Part shown: positions 17,489 to 25,907 of the stretch, piece after piece | Layout of the letters: every line of letters starts with the position of its first letter | Numbering within the stretch: the first letter of the stretch is position 1 | Virus record (IMG/VR): IMGVR_UViG_3300046727_000323 | Span: 1 to 49,562 of that record | Direction: 5' to 3' (one strand) | DNA: 49,562 nucleotides | DNA from: a virus | Notes under the pieces: generated by a model | What the model was told of the DNA's origin: nothing | The model's input: the letters and a program-made list of their open reading frames with translations, nothing else | Databases searched by the model: none | Program-made: the position numbers and the translations under genes

Positions 17489-19732
17489 ATGCAGAAAGCC
17501 GAAGTCACGCTCGACGGTATCGCGCTCGCCGGCGCGCAGGCGATCACCTGGAAGCTGATTACCGGCGTGCAGCCGTACTCGACCGTGATGTCGGTGCACG
17601 AAAGCGACTGGCCGAAGCTCAAGCAGAAGAAGGGCCAGCCGCTGACGCTGTCGATCACCGACAGCCGCGGCCGGGAGACGACCATCGAGAAGGTCTACAT
17701 TCTGCACGAAGCTCCGAGCGACAGCCCGCACCGCGTCTCGTTTGTCGTCGCCGACCGGCGCTGGCAGTGGGCCTACTCGCTAGTCGCGCGCGACTTCAAC
17801 ATGACGCGGAAGACCGGCACGAAGACGGTCTCCCAGGGCCAGCTCCCGGAAAACCAAGTCAACGCCGACACCTACGACTACCTCGCGTACAGCCTGAACG
17901 ACGACGGCACGAAGTGGACCGCGCAGCAGGCCGTCATCGAAGTGCTGCGGATCCTGGAAGACGTCGGCGATTACCGCATCGACAGCTTTCCGACGGAAGG
18001 CTTCGCGGGCTCTACTCGCGCGCAGCTCACGCTGCAGAACGTTTCGCTGCGCGATCAGGGTGACATCGCGCTTGCCCGCGTCCTCGCCTTCGTGCCCGGT
18101 GCCGAAGTCTACGTCAACGTCGCCGGCGAGGCGGTCGTGTTCAACGGCACCGACCTTGCCGCAGCGCAGACCTACCTCGACTCGATCCAACAGACCTGGA
18201 ACGGCGACCGCGCTGCGCAGATCGACCGTCGCAAGATCCGCCCGAAAAAGATCATCGTCAATTACGTGCGCGAGATCGAATGCCTCTTCAGCTACAGCGA
18301 CGACTACGGCCCGACGCAGGCGTCGCCGAACCGGAACGAGCCGTTCCTTGAGAACGTGCTGCCGACGGTCGACCTGAAGACGACGATCAGTGAGTACGAC
18401 CCGCAAGCTGACCGGGTCATCTCGAAGGACCTCGCGCCCGGCAACTGGATCCGCGTCGACAAGTGGCTCGACTACGTCAACACGACGATTGACCCGGCGG
18501 ACTCCGGGCCGTGGACCTTCGAGAACATCCGCCACTTCTGGACGGTCGGCGGCCTCGAAGCCGTGCTCGGTGCGCAGGGCAACGGCGTCGTCGACCAGAC
18601 GAAGAACGCGAACGGCGTGCAGCGCGTACAGGCCCTACGTGAAAACCTGCGCCAGACGATGCGCATCAATCGGCGCTACATGGAACGCATCCGCGATATC
18701 CGCCCGGTACGCGCGGCGCTGCTTGATCCCGTCACGGGTGCTCGCGCACCTGCCGCGGTGTGGGGTCAAATCTGCGTCGTGCCGTCAGCGAAGGGCCAGC
18801 AGATGGCCGCGCCGGTGGGCGCCAACGCGGCCGGCTACACCGTCACGCGCAACGTCGATTACCTGCTGGAGTCACAGCAGGGCACCAAGAAGCTCGTCGA
18901 GACGACGCCCGGGCCGCAGCGCGTCGACATCGTCGACGAGGAACTGGGCATCTTCCGGCTGGAGACCATCGCGTCGCCCTACGGCATCACGGGCGCGATG
19001 TACCCGTGCTTCCTCGTCGACGCTAACAATGTGCAGGCCGGTATTTCGCGCGACCTGTCGCTGCAGGACCGGCAACCGACCGGCGCAGGCTTTCGCGTCG
19101 AGAGCACCGCTACCGGCATCAGTTTGTCGAACACGCTGAAGTGCAAGGTGATGTTGACGATCGTGCCGGCCGCTCCGAACGGCACGCTGCAGTTCCACCG
19201 CATCGAGGTCACAGCCGCGGACGTCCGGCCGCTGTTCAAGACCGCCTTTCCGATCCAGGACGGCGAGGGTCCGGAGCTGGAAGTCTTCGTGCCGCCCTCC
19301 GAGATCACGGCCCGGTTCGCTTGGCAGGACGACGCTACCGCGGCCAATACCTTGCAGAAGCTGCTCGGCCTGACGGACAACGTCGACGACGCGCTGATCG
19401 GCGCGCAGGCGACGCTGCCCGGCTTCCTGCTCGTCAACCATGATCCCGGAATCCCGTCGCGGCATCTCGCCGCGCATGCGCAGGCACTCGCCGCCGAACT
19501 CTACGCGCACTTTGCTGACAGCGTGCAGGGCGACGTCGTGTCCGCCGTGCCGTCGACCGGCATGAAGCTCGTCGGCAACATGGATTCGGTTGCGATCCGC
19601 GTCGGGCAGTTCCCGTCGGCGAAGGTCGACGCTGCCTTCAGCTTCCCCGGCCGCCAGCGGCCCATCTCGCGCTTCGCGCTGATGCCGGATTCGGTTCGGC
19701 AGCTCGTGCTGAAGATCGTAGATTCCCAGTGA
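17489..19732 (+). CDS. Tail hub/baseplate-like protein
   Basis: 747 residues, starting three bases after the previous stop. The N-terminus (EVTLDGIALAGAQAITWKL, later KQKKGQPLTLSITDSRGRE) resembles the gp27-type hub barrel fold. Residues about 100-300 continue with ADRRWQWAYSLVARDFN and AAQTYLDSIQQTW, and the C-terminal 300 residues are beta-rich (VTRNVDYLLES; EVFVPPSEITARFAW). It would sit at the tail tip and carry the large fibre encoded next. Hub identity is inferred from order and fold-like pattern. Confidence 0.55.
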   Translation: MQKAEVTLDGIALAGAQAITWKLITGVQPYSTVMSVHESDWPKLKQKKGQPLTLSITDSRGRETTIEKVYILHEAPSDSPHRVSFVVADRRWQWAYSLVARDFNMTRKTGTKTVSQGQLPENQVNADTYDYLAYSLNDDGTKWTAQQAVIEVLRILEDVGDYRIDSFPTEGFAGSTRAQLTLQNVSLRDQGDIALARVLAFVPGAEVYVNVAGEAVVFNGTDLAAAQTYLDSIQQTWNGDRAAQIDRRKIRPKKIIVNYVREIECLFSYSDDYGPTQASPNRNEPFLENVLPTVDLKTTISEYDPQADRVISKDLAPGNWIRVDKWLDYVNTTIDPADSGPWTFENIRHFWTVGGLEAVLGAQGNGVVDQTKNANGVQRVQALRENLRQTMRINRRYMERIRDIRPVRAALLDPVTGARAPAAVWGQICVVPSAKGQQMAAPVGANAAGYTVTRNVDYLLESQQGTKKLVETTPGPQRVDIVDEELGIFRLETIASPYGITGAMYPCFLVDANNVQAGISRDLSLQDRQPTGAGFRVESTATGISLSNTLKCKVMLTIVPAAPNGTLQFHRIEVTAADVRPLFKTAFPIQDGEGPELEVFVPPSEITARFAWQDDATAANTLQKLLGLTDNVDDALIGAQATLPGFLLVNHDPGIPSRHLAAHAQALAAELYAHFADSVQGDVVSAVPSTGMKLVGNMDSVAIRVGQFPSAKVDAAFSFPGRQRPISRFALMPDSVRQLVLKIVDSQ

Positions 19733-19736
19733 CCCT

Positions 19737-22700
19737 ATGAGCCGCATCGCCGATCGCGCAGACCTCGGTTACTTCCCGCTGCAGGACTTCGCAGCGGCGC
19801 AGAACGGGGTGCCTGTGTCAGTGCGGCAGTCGATTGCGGGCGCGCGCATCGTCACGCTCACGAACCCGACGCGCACGCAGAGCAGCGACTCGCTGTGGGT
19901 TGAGGTCGGCCAGGAGAACGGCATGGGGACCATCGGGGATATCCACCCGTGGTTCTTCTGGCAGACGCGCGACCGCTCGGTGCGCGGCATGGGCGCCTGG
20001 GCGCAAGTCTTCGGCACGGTGCAGTTGTCGACCGCCGACCGCTACGCCGGCGTCTCGCAGCCGATCCGCGACCGGTTGTTCAACAACGACTCGCGCTTCG
20101 TGCGGAAGGCGCTGTCGTGGCCCGTCGGCTTCCAGTCGCGCCCGCGCGGCGCGCTGCTGCTCGGCATCGGCGGCACCGAGGAGAGCGCGCAGCATTCGCT
20201 GGCGATGTGGGCCGACCCGCGGCTGATCGCGCCGAGCGCCAACGGCCCGGGCGAGTGCGGCACGCTGGTCGTCGACCTGCAGCCCACCGGCGAGATCTGC
20301 ATGGGCGGCAGCACCACTCCCGGAGTGGGCGGACGGCACGCGCGGTTGCAGTCGCTCGTGCGCGTCATCACCGGCGGCAACTCGGCCGTCTTCGACCGCA
20401 ACGTCCTGGCCCTCAACTACTCGCTGTCGGTGCAGGACTCGATCGCCGGCCTTGGCGCCATCTTCGCGCAGGTCGTCGGCGGCGTCGCCACCGGCGGAGG
20501 GGGCAGCGGCCCGGTGACGCCCAACGGCCCGCCGCCGCCGAGCACGCCGGGTACGCCGAATGGCCCCGTCACGCCGAACGGCGGGTCACTGAACGCAGTC
20601 AGCACTGGTGGCGGCAGCAACGCCGGCACGTACGGCGCCGGCCTGACGACCGACGGCAGCGGCAGCGGCGAGCAGACGCCCAACAGCTTCGGCACGTTCT
20701 CGCCGACGCGCACCGGCGGGCACGCCGTCGCCCTCATGGCCGCGATGCGCGGCTACGGGCCGATCCACGCCGGCCACCAAGCCGACAAGCACAACCACGG
20801 CGTCGACGGCGATGGGCACCCGGTCAACTCCGCGCACGTCAGCACCGGCGCCTACTTCTTCCGCGACCGGAACTACGACGGGCCGCTGTTCTTCGAGGGG
20901 GACTACCCGTTCCCGCCGTCCTACCCGCTGACGTCGAAGGTCCACCTGACGTGGAACAAGATCGCGCAGCACGCCTTCGCCAAGGGGCCGCGCGATGGCC
21001 TGTGGATGTGGTTCGCGGAGGTTCCGTACTACTCGCCGACGACCACTCCGGGCACCCCGTCGACCCCTGGCACGCCTTCCACGCCCGGCACTCCGCCCCC
21101 TCCGGGTCCAGGCACCCCCACCACGCCCGGCCCAGGCGGCCCTGTCACGCCACCACCGCCCCCGCCGGGCGGCCCGGGTGGTCCCGCTACCGGCGGTCCT
21201 CCCGTTCCTGGCGGGCCTACGACCCCTGGAGCGGGCACGCCGCCCCCCGGCGGGCCACCGCCTCCGGGATTGCCTGCCCCGACGACGCCGTGGGCAGGCC
21301 CCCCGACGTGGGGCGGCCCGCCGCCCCCGGGCGGCGGCAGGATCCCCGGCGGCCCCACGACCCCGAACGGCGGCCCTCCGCCCGACCCCGGTGGCGGCGA
21401 CGACCCGGTGCCCGGCCAGCGGACCGGCGGCGGCAGCGACCCGGCGCAGCGCCCCGCCGGCGGCGGCCGCGCACGTCCCCCAGACCCGAACAACCCCGAC
21501 GACCCGGCCAACCGCGGCGGCAGCCCCACTGGTTCCATGCGCCTCGGCAGCGGCGCCGTCAGCGGCAACACACGCCGCAGCACGACACAGGTCGTGCTCA
21601 ACCAGCAGCCCGGCACCGACCCGTGGTCGGGCGAGTCGAACCGCATCCCCGGACTCGTCGAGCGCGTCGGCGGCATTGAGTCCACGGCCGTCGGTCTCTA
21701 CTCGATCCTGCACCCGTTCCACGAGGCGTTCGCCGCGATCGCGTTCCGGCCGCAACTCTGGCTGAACAACTCGACGCGCTTCGAGACGAACCCGCAGGTC
21801 CCCGCCGTGCTGGTGCAGCGCGACGAGCTGGTGCGCCCGCAGGTGCTCGCCATGCGCGCGTGGGGCGGTCAGAGCCTCGCGTCCGGTGACTACACCTACG
21901 TCCAGCCCCCGTCGACCAGTCGCGCGCGCGGCGGCACCGCCAACGGCGGTGTCATGTTCATGCCGCCGCGGTTCGAGATGGAGGACTACTACGGCGTCAA
22001 CTCCGCGCTGTCGGTCACGGCGACGACGGGCGCGAACGCCACGTCGTCCTACGTACTGGCGGCGCCGGGCGTCGCCTTCGCGCTCGGCCTGCCGCGGGCC
22101 GACGGCACGCTGCTGGCGAACGCCGTCACGATCGCGCAGGACTACACGGTGGGCGCGCAGCCGCTGGTGGTGCGGCACAACTCGACCGAGATCGTCCGCG
22201 GCTACGACAACGGCACCGACGTCGTCGTCGAGCTGGGTCAGGGCGGGCATGGTGCCGTCCGCATCCCGACCGGCACGACGGCGCAGCGTCCCGCGGCCGC
22301 ATCCGGGCTGGTCCGCATCAACACCAGCGGCGCGAACCACGTCGTCGAGTTCTACGACACCGTGTCCGCGGCCTGGGTGACGCTCAGCTCAGGCGGCGGT
22401 GGCGGCACGACGATCCAGGTCAACGGCGGCGCGGTAAGCCCGACGGCGAACTGGAACGGCACGACGCCGGCCGCTCCTGCGGGCGCGCTGAACGCCGTCT
22501 ACGCGAACAGCGGCGCGAACATCTCGTGCTCCATCTCCGCGACGGGCCTGCTCGACGTGCTCGGCTCGACGCGCGGCTCCGTGCTCTACCGTGGGGCGTC
22601 TGGGTGGGCGGCGCTGACTCCCGGCACGTCGGGGCAGTTCCTGACGGCGAACGGCGCCGGCACCGACCCGACGTGGACCACCGCGGCCGGCGGCGGCACG

Positions 22701-23498
22701 ACGATCCAGGTCAACGGCTCGACGATCAGCCCGACGGCGAACTGGCGCGACGGCACGCCGGCCGCCCCGGCCGGGGCGCTCAACGCCTTGTGGCAGGTCA
22801 GCGGCAGCAGCATCTCGTGCAACATAGGCGCATCGGCGCTGCTCGCCGTCCTCAGCACGACGCGCGGCGAGATCCTCTACTACAACGGCTCGGCATGGAC
22901 GGCGCTCGGCGTCGGGTCGAGCGGCCAGTACCTGCAGACCCGCGGCGCCGGCAACGACCCGCGCTGGTTCAGCGCGCAACCGCTCTACGCCAGCCAGACG
23001 TCCGTCGCCGGCGGCGACACGGTCACCAACAGCGCGGCGGCGACGACGTTCGCGACGACGAAGACGATCGCCGCGGCGCTCGCGAACACCGTCGGCACGA
23101 TGATCCGCGTCACTGCATCGGGCACGATGGTCACGCAGGCCGGTAGCAGCACGCAGAAGTTCGAGCTGATGCTGGCCGGCGCCTCGGTGGCGTCGACCGG
23201 AGCGATGACCGTCGGCAAGTCGCTGACGCTCGCGTGGCGACTCGTCTGCGAGATCGTCGTCGACACGACCGGCGCCACAGGCACGGTGGACGTGCAGGGT
23301 ACCTGCTGGATGGGCAACGCGACGGCTGCGGCCGGCACCGCGGGCGTCATCGGCACGCTCGGCAACACCGCGACGTCGACCGTCGACCTGACGGGCAGCT
23401 TGTCGATCGGCATCCGCGAGACGATGGGCAACGCTACGGCCTCGTGGTCGGTGACGCAGCGGCAACTGAACGTCGAACTCCTCACGGTGGCGCCATGA
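19737..23498 (+). CDS. Large tail fibre with Pro/Gly-rich stalk and tandem repeats
   Basis: 1253 residues, four bases after the hub gene. Order: N-terminal attachment domain (1-240); VTPNG-type linkers (about 255-285); a His-rich stretch with HAGHQADKHNHGVDGDGH near residue 345; a Pro/Gly/Thr-rich stalk (about 434-590) with runs such as TPGTPSTPGTPSTPGT; a globular region (590-880); two tandem 97-residue repeats starting GTTIQVNG near 888 and 985, each containing a GW/WTAL-GxxGQ(F/Y)L-GAG-DP pattern common in phage fibres; and a beta-rich C-terminal domain. It is a receptor-binding or tail-tip fibre. The next gene starts inside its stop (ATGA). Confidence 0.72.
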   Translation: MSRIADRADLGYFPLQDFAAAQNGVPVSVRQSIAGARIVTLTNPTRTQSSDSLWVEVGQENGMGTIGDIHPWFFWQTRDRSVRGMGAWAQVFGTVQLSTADRYAGVSQPIRDRLFNNDSRFVRKALSWPVGFQSRPRGALLLGIGGTEESAQHSLAMWADPRLIAPSANGPGECGTLVVDLQPTGEICMGGSTTPGVGGRHARLQSLVRVITGGNSAVFDRNVLALNYSLSVQDSIAGLGAIFAQVVGGVATGGGGSGPVTPNGPPPPSTPGTPNGPVTPNGGSLNAVSTGGGSNAGTYGAGLTTDGSGSGEQTPNSFGTFSPTRTGGHAVALMAAMRGYGPIHAGHQADKHNHGVDGDGHPVNSAHVSTGAYFFRDRNYDGPLFFEGDYPFPPSYPLTSKVHLTWNKIAQHAFAKGPRDGLWMWFAEVPYYSPTTTPGTPSTPGTPSTPGTPPPPGPGTPTTPGPGGPVTPPPPPPGGPGGPATGGPPVPGGPTTPGAGTPPPGGPPPPGLPAPTTPWAGPPTWGGPPPPGGGRIPGGPTTPNGGPPPDPGGGDDPVPGQRTGGGSDPAQRPAGGGRARPPDPNNPDDPANRGGSPTGSMRLGSGAVSGNTRRSTTQVVLNQQPGTDPWSGESNRIPGLVERVGGIESTAVGLYSILHPFHEAFAAIAFRPQLWLNNSTRFETNPQVPAVLVQRDELVRPQVLAMRAWGGQSLASGDYTYVQPPSTSRARGGTANGGVMFMPPRFEMEDYYGVNSALSVTATTGANATSSYVLAAPGVAFALGLPRADGTLLANAVTIAQDYTVGAQPLVVRHNSTEIVRGYDNGTDVVVELGQGGHGAVRIPTGTTAQRPAAASGLVRINTSGANHVVEFYDTVSAAWVTLSSGGGGGTTIQVNGGAVSPTANWNGTTPAAPAGALNAVYANSGANISCSISATGLLDVLGSTRGSVLYRGASGWAALTPGTSGQFLTANGAGTDPTWTTAAGGGTTIQVNGSTISPTANWRDGTPAAPAGALNALWQVSGSSISCNIGASALLAVLSTTRGEILYYNGSAWTALGVGSSGQYLQTRGAGNDPRWFSAQPLYASQTSVAGGDTVTNSAAATTFATTKTIAAALANTVGTMIRVTASGTMVTQAGSSTQKFELMLAGASVASTGAMTVGKSLTLAWRLVCEIVVDTTGATGTVDVQGTCWMGNATAAAGTAGVIGTLGNTATSTVDLTGSLSIGIRETMGNATASWSVTQRQLNVELLTVAP
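22401..22982 (+). repeat. Two tandem 291-bp coding repeats in the fibre gene
   Basis: The segments beginning at 22401 and 22692 both open GGCGGCACGACGATCCAGGT and run for 291 bp (97 codons). They encode the same order: TTIQVNG, SPTANW, TPAAPAGALNA, ISC, LYxxxSxWxAL and GQ(F/Y)L...GAGxDP. Divergence between copies shows the duplication is not recent. Confidence 0.75.
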
Positions 23499-23872
23499 TC
23501 CAGGAACCCAACGTCGATCTTGCAAGCAAGGCTGCTGAAGGCATCCTCAGCGGCAACCCGCTCATTATCCTCGGCACCGTCGCGGCGATGGTGCTCGCGC
23601 TCGCCGCGCTGCTGGTGTCCATGGTCAAGAAGCGCGACGAGGGCCTGTTGAAGTTGCAGCAGGAACGCGAGGAGGCGTGGCAGGAGAACATGCGCCGCAC
23701 CGCCGACTCGACGGCCGAGATCGCCAAGTGCGCGGCGGTGCAGACGTCTCTGCTCGGACAGATCCACTCGACGTCGCAGCAGACCGCCGCTCAAATGGCG
23801 GCGTGGTCCGACCCGCAGTGGTTGCGCGACAAGATGGACGCTCTCCATGTCGACATCAGGAAGCTGCTGTGA
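23495..23872 (+). CDS. Single-span membrane protein, holin or inner spanin candidate
   Basis: 125 residues from ATG 23495 (ATGA overlap with the fibre). A short N-terminal part is followed by a hydrophobic span (NPLIILGTVAAMVLALAALL, residues 21-40), a basic KKR stop, and a long coiled coil rich in Gln/Glu (GLLKLQQEREEAWQENMRRT). One N-terminal span plus a soluble coiled coil fits BhlA-type holins or inner-membrane spanins. It opens a run of small membrane genes typical of a lysis cassette. It has one Cys near residue 81. Confidence 0.5.
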   Translation: MIQEPNVDLASKAAEGILSGNPLIILGTVAAMVLALAALLVSMVKKRDEGLLKLQQEREEAWQENMRRTADSTAEIAKCAAVQTSLLGQIHSTSQQTAAQMAAWSDPQWLRDKMDALHVDIRKLL

Positions 23873-24156
23873 AGCTGAGACTCGCCTGCGTCGAAGCCTG
23901 GACCGTTGTCGGCCTGTTCGCTACCTGCTGCGGCTTTCTCGGCGCGGTGGCCTGGAACGGCGCGCAGCCGATGCGCTTCTCGGCGATGCGCGATGAGATC
24001 GAGCGCCCGGTGAACCCTGAATACGCCATTTCCTACGTGCTCAATGAAGTGCTCCAGGCCGAGACGGTCCTGCGGCACGTAGCGGAGCAGGACTCCCCCG
24101 CCGGGCGCACCGCGAGGCGCGCCCTCTACCTCATCGAGAACGGAGCCAGACGCTGA
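23869..24156 (+). CDS. Small membrane-anchored protein
   Basis: 95 residues from GTG 23869 (GTGA overlap). An N-terminal signal-anchor spans about residues 10-30 (VVGLFATCCGFLGAVAW), followed by a soluble helical part (YVLNEVLQAETVLRHVAEQD). Two adjacent cysteines lie inside the span. Together with the neighbours it suggests a membrane-acting lysis group; its own role is unknown. Confidence 0.55.
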   Translation: MKLRLACVEAWTVVGLFATCCGFLGAVAWNGAQPMRFSAMRDEIERPVNPEYAISYVLNEVLQAETVLRHVAEQDSPAGRTARRALYLIENGARR

Positions 24157-24422
24157 TGCCCCAACGCTTCACCATCTTTCCCGACCCGCCGGTCGCAGGC
24201 CAGACGGCGACGGTCACCCTCAGCAACGCGGCCGGCGCGACGTTCCCGGTCACCGCCACCGTCACCTACTTCGACTCGAACGGCAACGAGATCGGTGGGA
24301 ACGGGCTGCCGCTGTTCACGGAAGCCGGGCAGTCGCATACGATCAACGTCCCGGCCAACTGCGTGAACATGCAGATCACGTCGAGCCAGTCCGCAACCCT
24401 CGCAAGGACACCGATCAAATGA
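24156..24422 (+). CDS. Small beta-sandwich-like protein
   Basis: 88 residues from ATG 24156 (one-base TGATG overlap). The pattern of alternating strands (QTATVTLSNAAGATFPVTATV; EAGQSHTINVPANCVNMQIT) is that of a single Ig-like or jelly-roll domain with no signal peptide. It could be a small virion protein rather than a lysis protein. Family not recognised. Confidence 0.6.
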   Translation: MPQRFTIFPDPPVAGQTATVTLSNAAGATFPVTATVTYFDSNGNEIGGNGLPLFTEAGQSHTINVPANCVNMQITSSQSATLARTPIK

Positions 24423-24952
24423 ACAGCATCGCAAAATGGATGGCGCTCGGCGCCATGCTCGCTCTGACAGCCGTCACCTTCTTCGCCTGCGCGACGCCGT
24501 CGCTCCAGAAGATCGACGACGCCACGACCAAGGCCAACAACACGCTGGCGACCGTCGGCACGTCGGTCGCCGAACTGCACCAAGTCGTCGTCGATCTGAA
24601 GACGGCGATGACCGCCGGCGGCGCGACGCCACCGGCCGCGTTGCAGAAGGTCGCCGACGCGCTCGACAAGGTCGTGGCCGTGACAGGTCAGGTGCAGACC
24701 GCCGTCACCGGCGCGCAGGCCGTCGCGCACGCGGCGACGCCGGCCGGCGGCGACTCGCCGAGCACACCGGCGCTCATCACCGGGTTGATCGGCCAGCTCG
24801 TGACGCTCGGCCTCGGCATCTACGCGACGGTGCGCAGCAACACCAACGCGGCGAACGGCGCGGCGCTGGCGGCCAAGGTAGATACGCACGCGGCGAACAT
24901 CGACCAGCTCTACGACGCGACGCACTCGCCCAATGCGCCGGCCAAGGCGTAG
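24419..24952 (+). CDS. Predicted lipoprotein/membrane protein with helical repeats
   Basis: 177 residues from ATG 24419 (ATGA overlap). The N-terminus has a basic residue, a hydrophobic core and then VTFFACATP, a loose lipobox with Ala at -1 and Cys near residue 24. Residues 30-110 form amphipathic helices (IDDATTKANNTLATVGTSVA; LQKVADALDKVVAVTGQVQ). A second hydrophobic segment lies near residue 120 (PALITGLIGQLVTLGLGIYA). It may be an envelope-spanning lysis component. A small lipoprotein gene begins inside its 3' end in another frame. Confidence 0.55.
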   Translation: MNSIAKWMALGAMLALTAVTFFACATPSLQKIDDATTKANNTLATVGTSVAELHQVVVDLKTAMTAGGATPPAALQKVADALDKVVAVTGQVQTAVTGAQAVAHAATPAGGDSPSTPALITGLIGQLVTLGLGIYATVRSNTNAANGAALAAKVDTHAANIDQLYDATHSPNAPAKA

Positions 24953-25106
24953 CAACGCTGGTGTCGCGGTGCTGCTCCTGGCACTGGCCGGCTGCAATAC
25001 CTTCGCCGCGGCGAACGCCCTTCCCACCGACTGGTGGGAGGGGCTCGACTCGCTGATCTACGCCGTTCTCCAGGACGTCCTACAACTGCTGCCGCTCTTC
25101 GCATGA
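24933..25106 (+). CDS. 57-aa lipoprotein, Rz1-like outer spanin candidate
   Basis: A 57-codon gene starting ATG 24933, 20 bases inside the end of the previous gene in a different frame. The N-terminus is a textbook lipoprotein signal: MRRPRRSNAG, then VAVLLLALAGC with lipobox LAGC and Cys at residue 21. The mature part is 37 residues with DWW and a C-terminal amphipathic helix. Short lipoproteins overlapping an upstream lysis gene are the hallmark of outer-membrane spanins, although this one lacks the usual proline richness. Its stop overlaps the next ATG (ATGA at 25103). Confidence 0.65.
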   Translation: MRRPRRSNAGVAVLLLALAGCNTFAAANALPTDWWEGLDSLIYAVLQDVLQLLPLFA

Positions 25107-25513
25107 CCCACGACGCGATACTGCACCTGCTACGCGAACGCGACGCGCTCGTCGTCTGGCGCATCGACCGCGTTGCGGACCGACTCCGCAGGCTGCACCT
25201 GCGCCACCCTTCCCACCACCCCGACCGAGGAACTGCCATGACCCTTTCCGAAGACATCGCCACCGCCCTCACCAACCTCGACGCCGCGGCCGACCACGTC
25301 GAGTCGCTCATCACCGCCGCGAACGCGCTTGCCGCTCAGTTGCAGGCGACGATCGACCAACTGAACGCCACCGCGGGTGAGGGCCTCACCGGCGCGCAGA
25401 CCGAGGCCGCGCTGATGCACCTGAGCGCCGCCGTCACCCGGCTCAACCAGATGGGCAGCGGCACGCCCATCCCGCCGCCGGCGCCGACGCCCGCGCCGAT
25501 TCCGACGCCCTGA
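25103..25513 (+). CDS. Small helical protein with Pro-rich tail; two possible starts
   Basis: From ATG 25103 (ATGA overlap with the lipoprotein gene) it is 136 residues; from ATG 25238, which has a GAGGAACTGCC ribosome site, it is 91. The longer form adds a basic helical segment (RIDRVADRLRRLHLRH). The common part is a coiled coil (SEDIATALTNLDAAADHVES; AAQLQATIDQLNA) ending in a PIPPPAPTPAPIPTP tail. Both starts may be used. No membrane segment is seen. Function unknown; it closes the small-gene run before a terminator region. Confidence 0.55.
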   Translation: MTHDAILHLLRERDALVVWRIDRVADRLRRLHLRHPSHHPDRGTAMTLSEDIATALTNLDAAADHVESLITAANALAAQLQATIDQLNATAGEGLTGAQTEAALMHLSAAVTRLNQMGSGTPIPPPAPTPAPIPTP

Positions 25514-25561
25514 TCGTTGCGCGCCAGCAGCGCAGCGGTAGGCTCCTGATTGCGCATGGTT

Positions 25562-25581
25562 GGCCCCTTTGGCTGGGGGCC
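25562..25581 (+). terminator. GC hairpin downstream of the lysis-region genes
   Basis: GGCCCC (25562-25567) pairs with GGGGCC (25576-25581) around an 8-base loop. It lies about 50 bases after the last stop codon and about 30 bases before a second hairpin. There is no clear T-run after it, so it may be one half of a tandem termination region. Confidence 0.4.
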
Positions 25582-25608
25582 TGACTTGACTCCGATGGAT
25601 GCAGAGGA

Positions 25609-25640
25609 GCCGGCCGGCCCTGACGAGAGAGCCGGCCGGC
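25609..25640 (+). terminator. Strong hairpin with short T-tract
   Basis: GCCGGCCGGC occurs at 25609-25618 and again at 25631-25640. The decamer is its own reverse complement, so the two copies form a 10-bp stem with a 12-base loop. ATTTCCC follows directly. This is the best intrinsic-terminator candidate in the window and separates the late structural/lysis genes from the accessory pair at 25665-26113. The gap 25514-25664 holds nothing else that I can see. Confidence 0.6.
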
Positions 25641-25664
25641 ATTTCCCTCGAAGGAACCCGCCCG

Positions 25665-25907
25665 ATGACCGACTCCGAACCCCTCCCCGTGGCCGACGAC
25701 GGCGTCAGCCACCCGATCCTCGTCGGCCCGGCGCCGACCCCCGAGGCGGACGCCATGGCCCGCGCGCGGGCGTGCGGCTTGGAGATCGACGCCGCGCTGC
25801 TGAAGCACCGCTGCGCGCTCGTCAGCGCGCTCAGCTCCGAGCAGGTCGGCACCGACGGCTCGAAGGTGCTGATCACCGCGCGCCCGAACGTCGTGCCGCT
25901 CCGATGA
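25665..25907 (+). CDS. Small unknown protein upstream of the Acb2-like gene
   Basis: 80 residues from ATG 25665, with AAGGAACCCGCCCG upstream. The N-terminal 35 residues are acidic and Pro-rich (EPLPVADDGVSHPILVGPAP). The C-terminal half is helical, with ADAMARARACGLEID and ALLKHRCALVSALSS and two cysteines, ending in a beta strand SKVLITARPNVVPL. The stop overlaps the next gene's ATG, so the pair is co-translated. Family not recognised. Confidence 0.65.
   Translation: MTDSEPLPVADDGVSHPILVGPAPTPEADAMARARACGLEIDAALLKHRCALVSALSSEQVGTDGSKVLITARPNVVPLR

Noticed and set aside
21029-21685. Collagen-like antisense protein opposite the fibre stalk
   Set aside because: Its Gly-Pro-rich sequence is the complement of the Pro/Gly/Thr stalk codons; there is no promoter or ribosome site.
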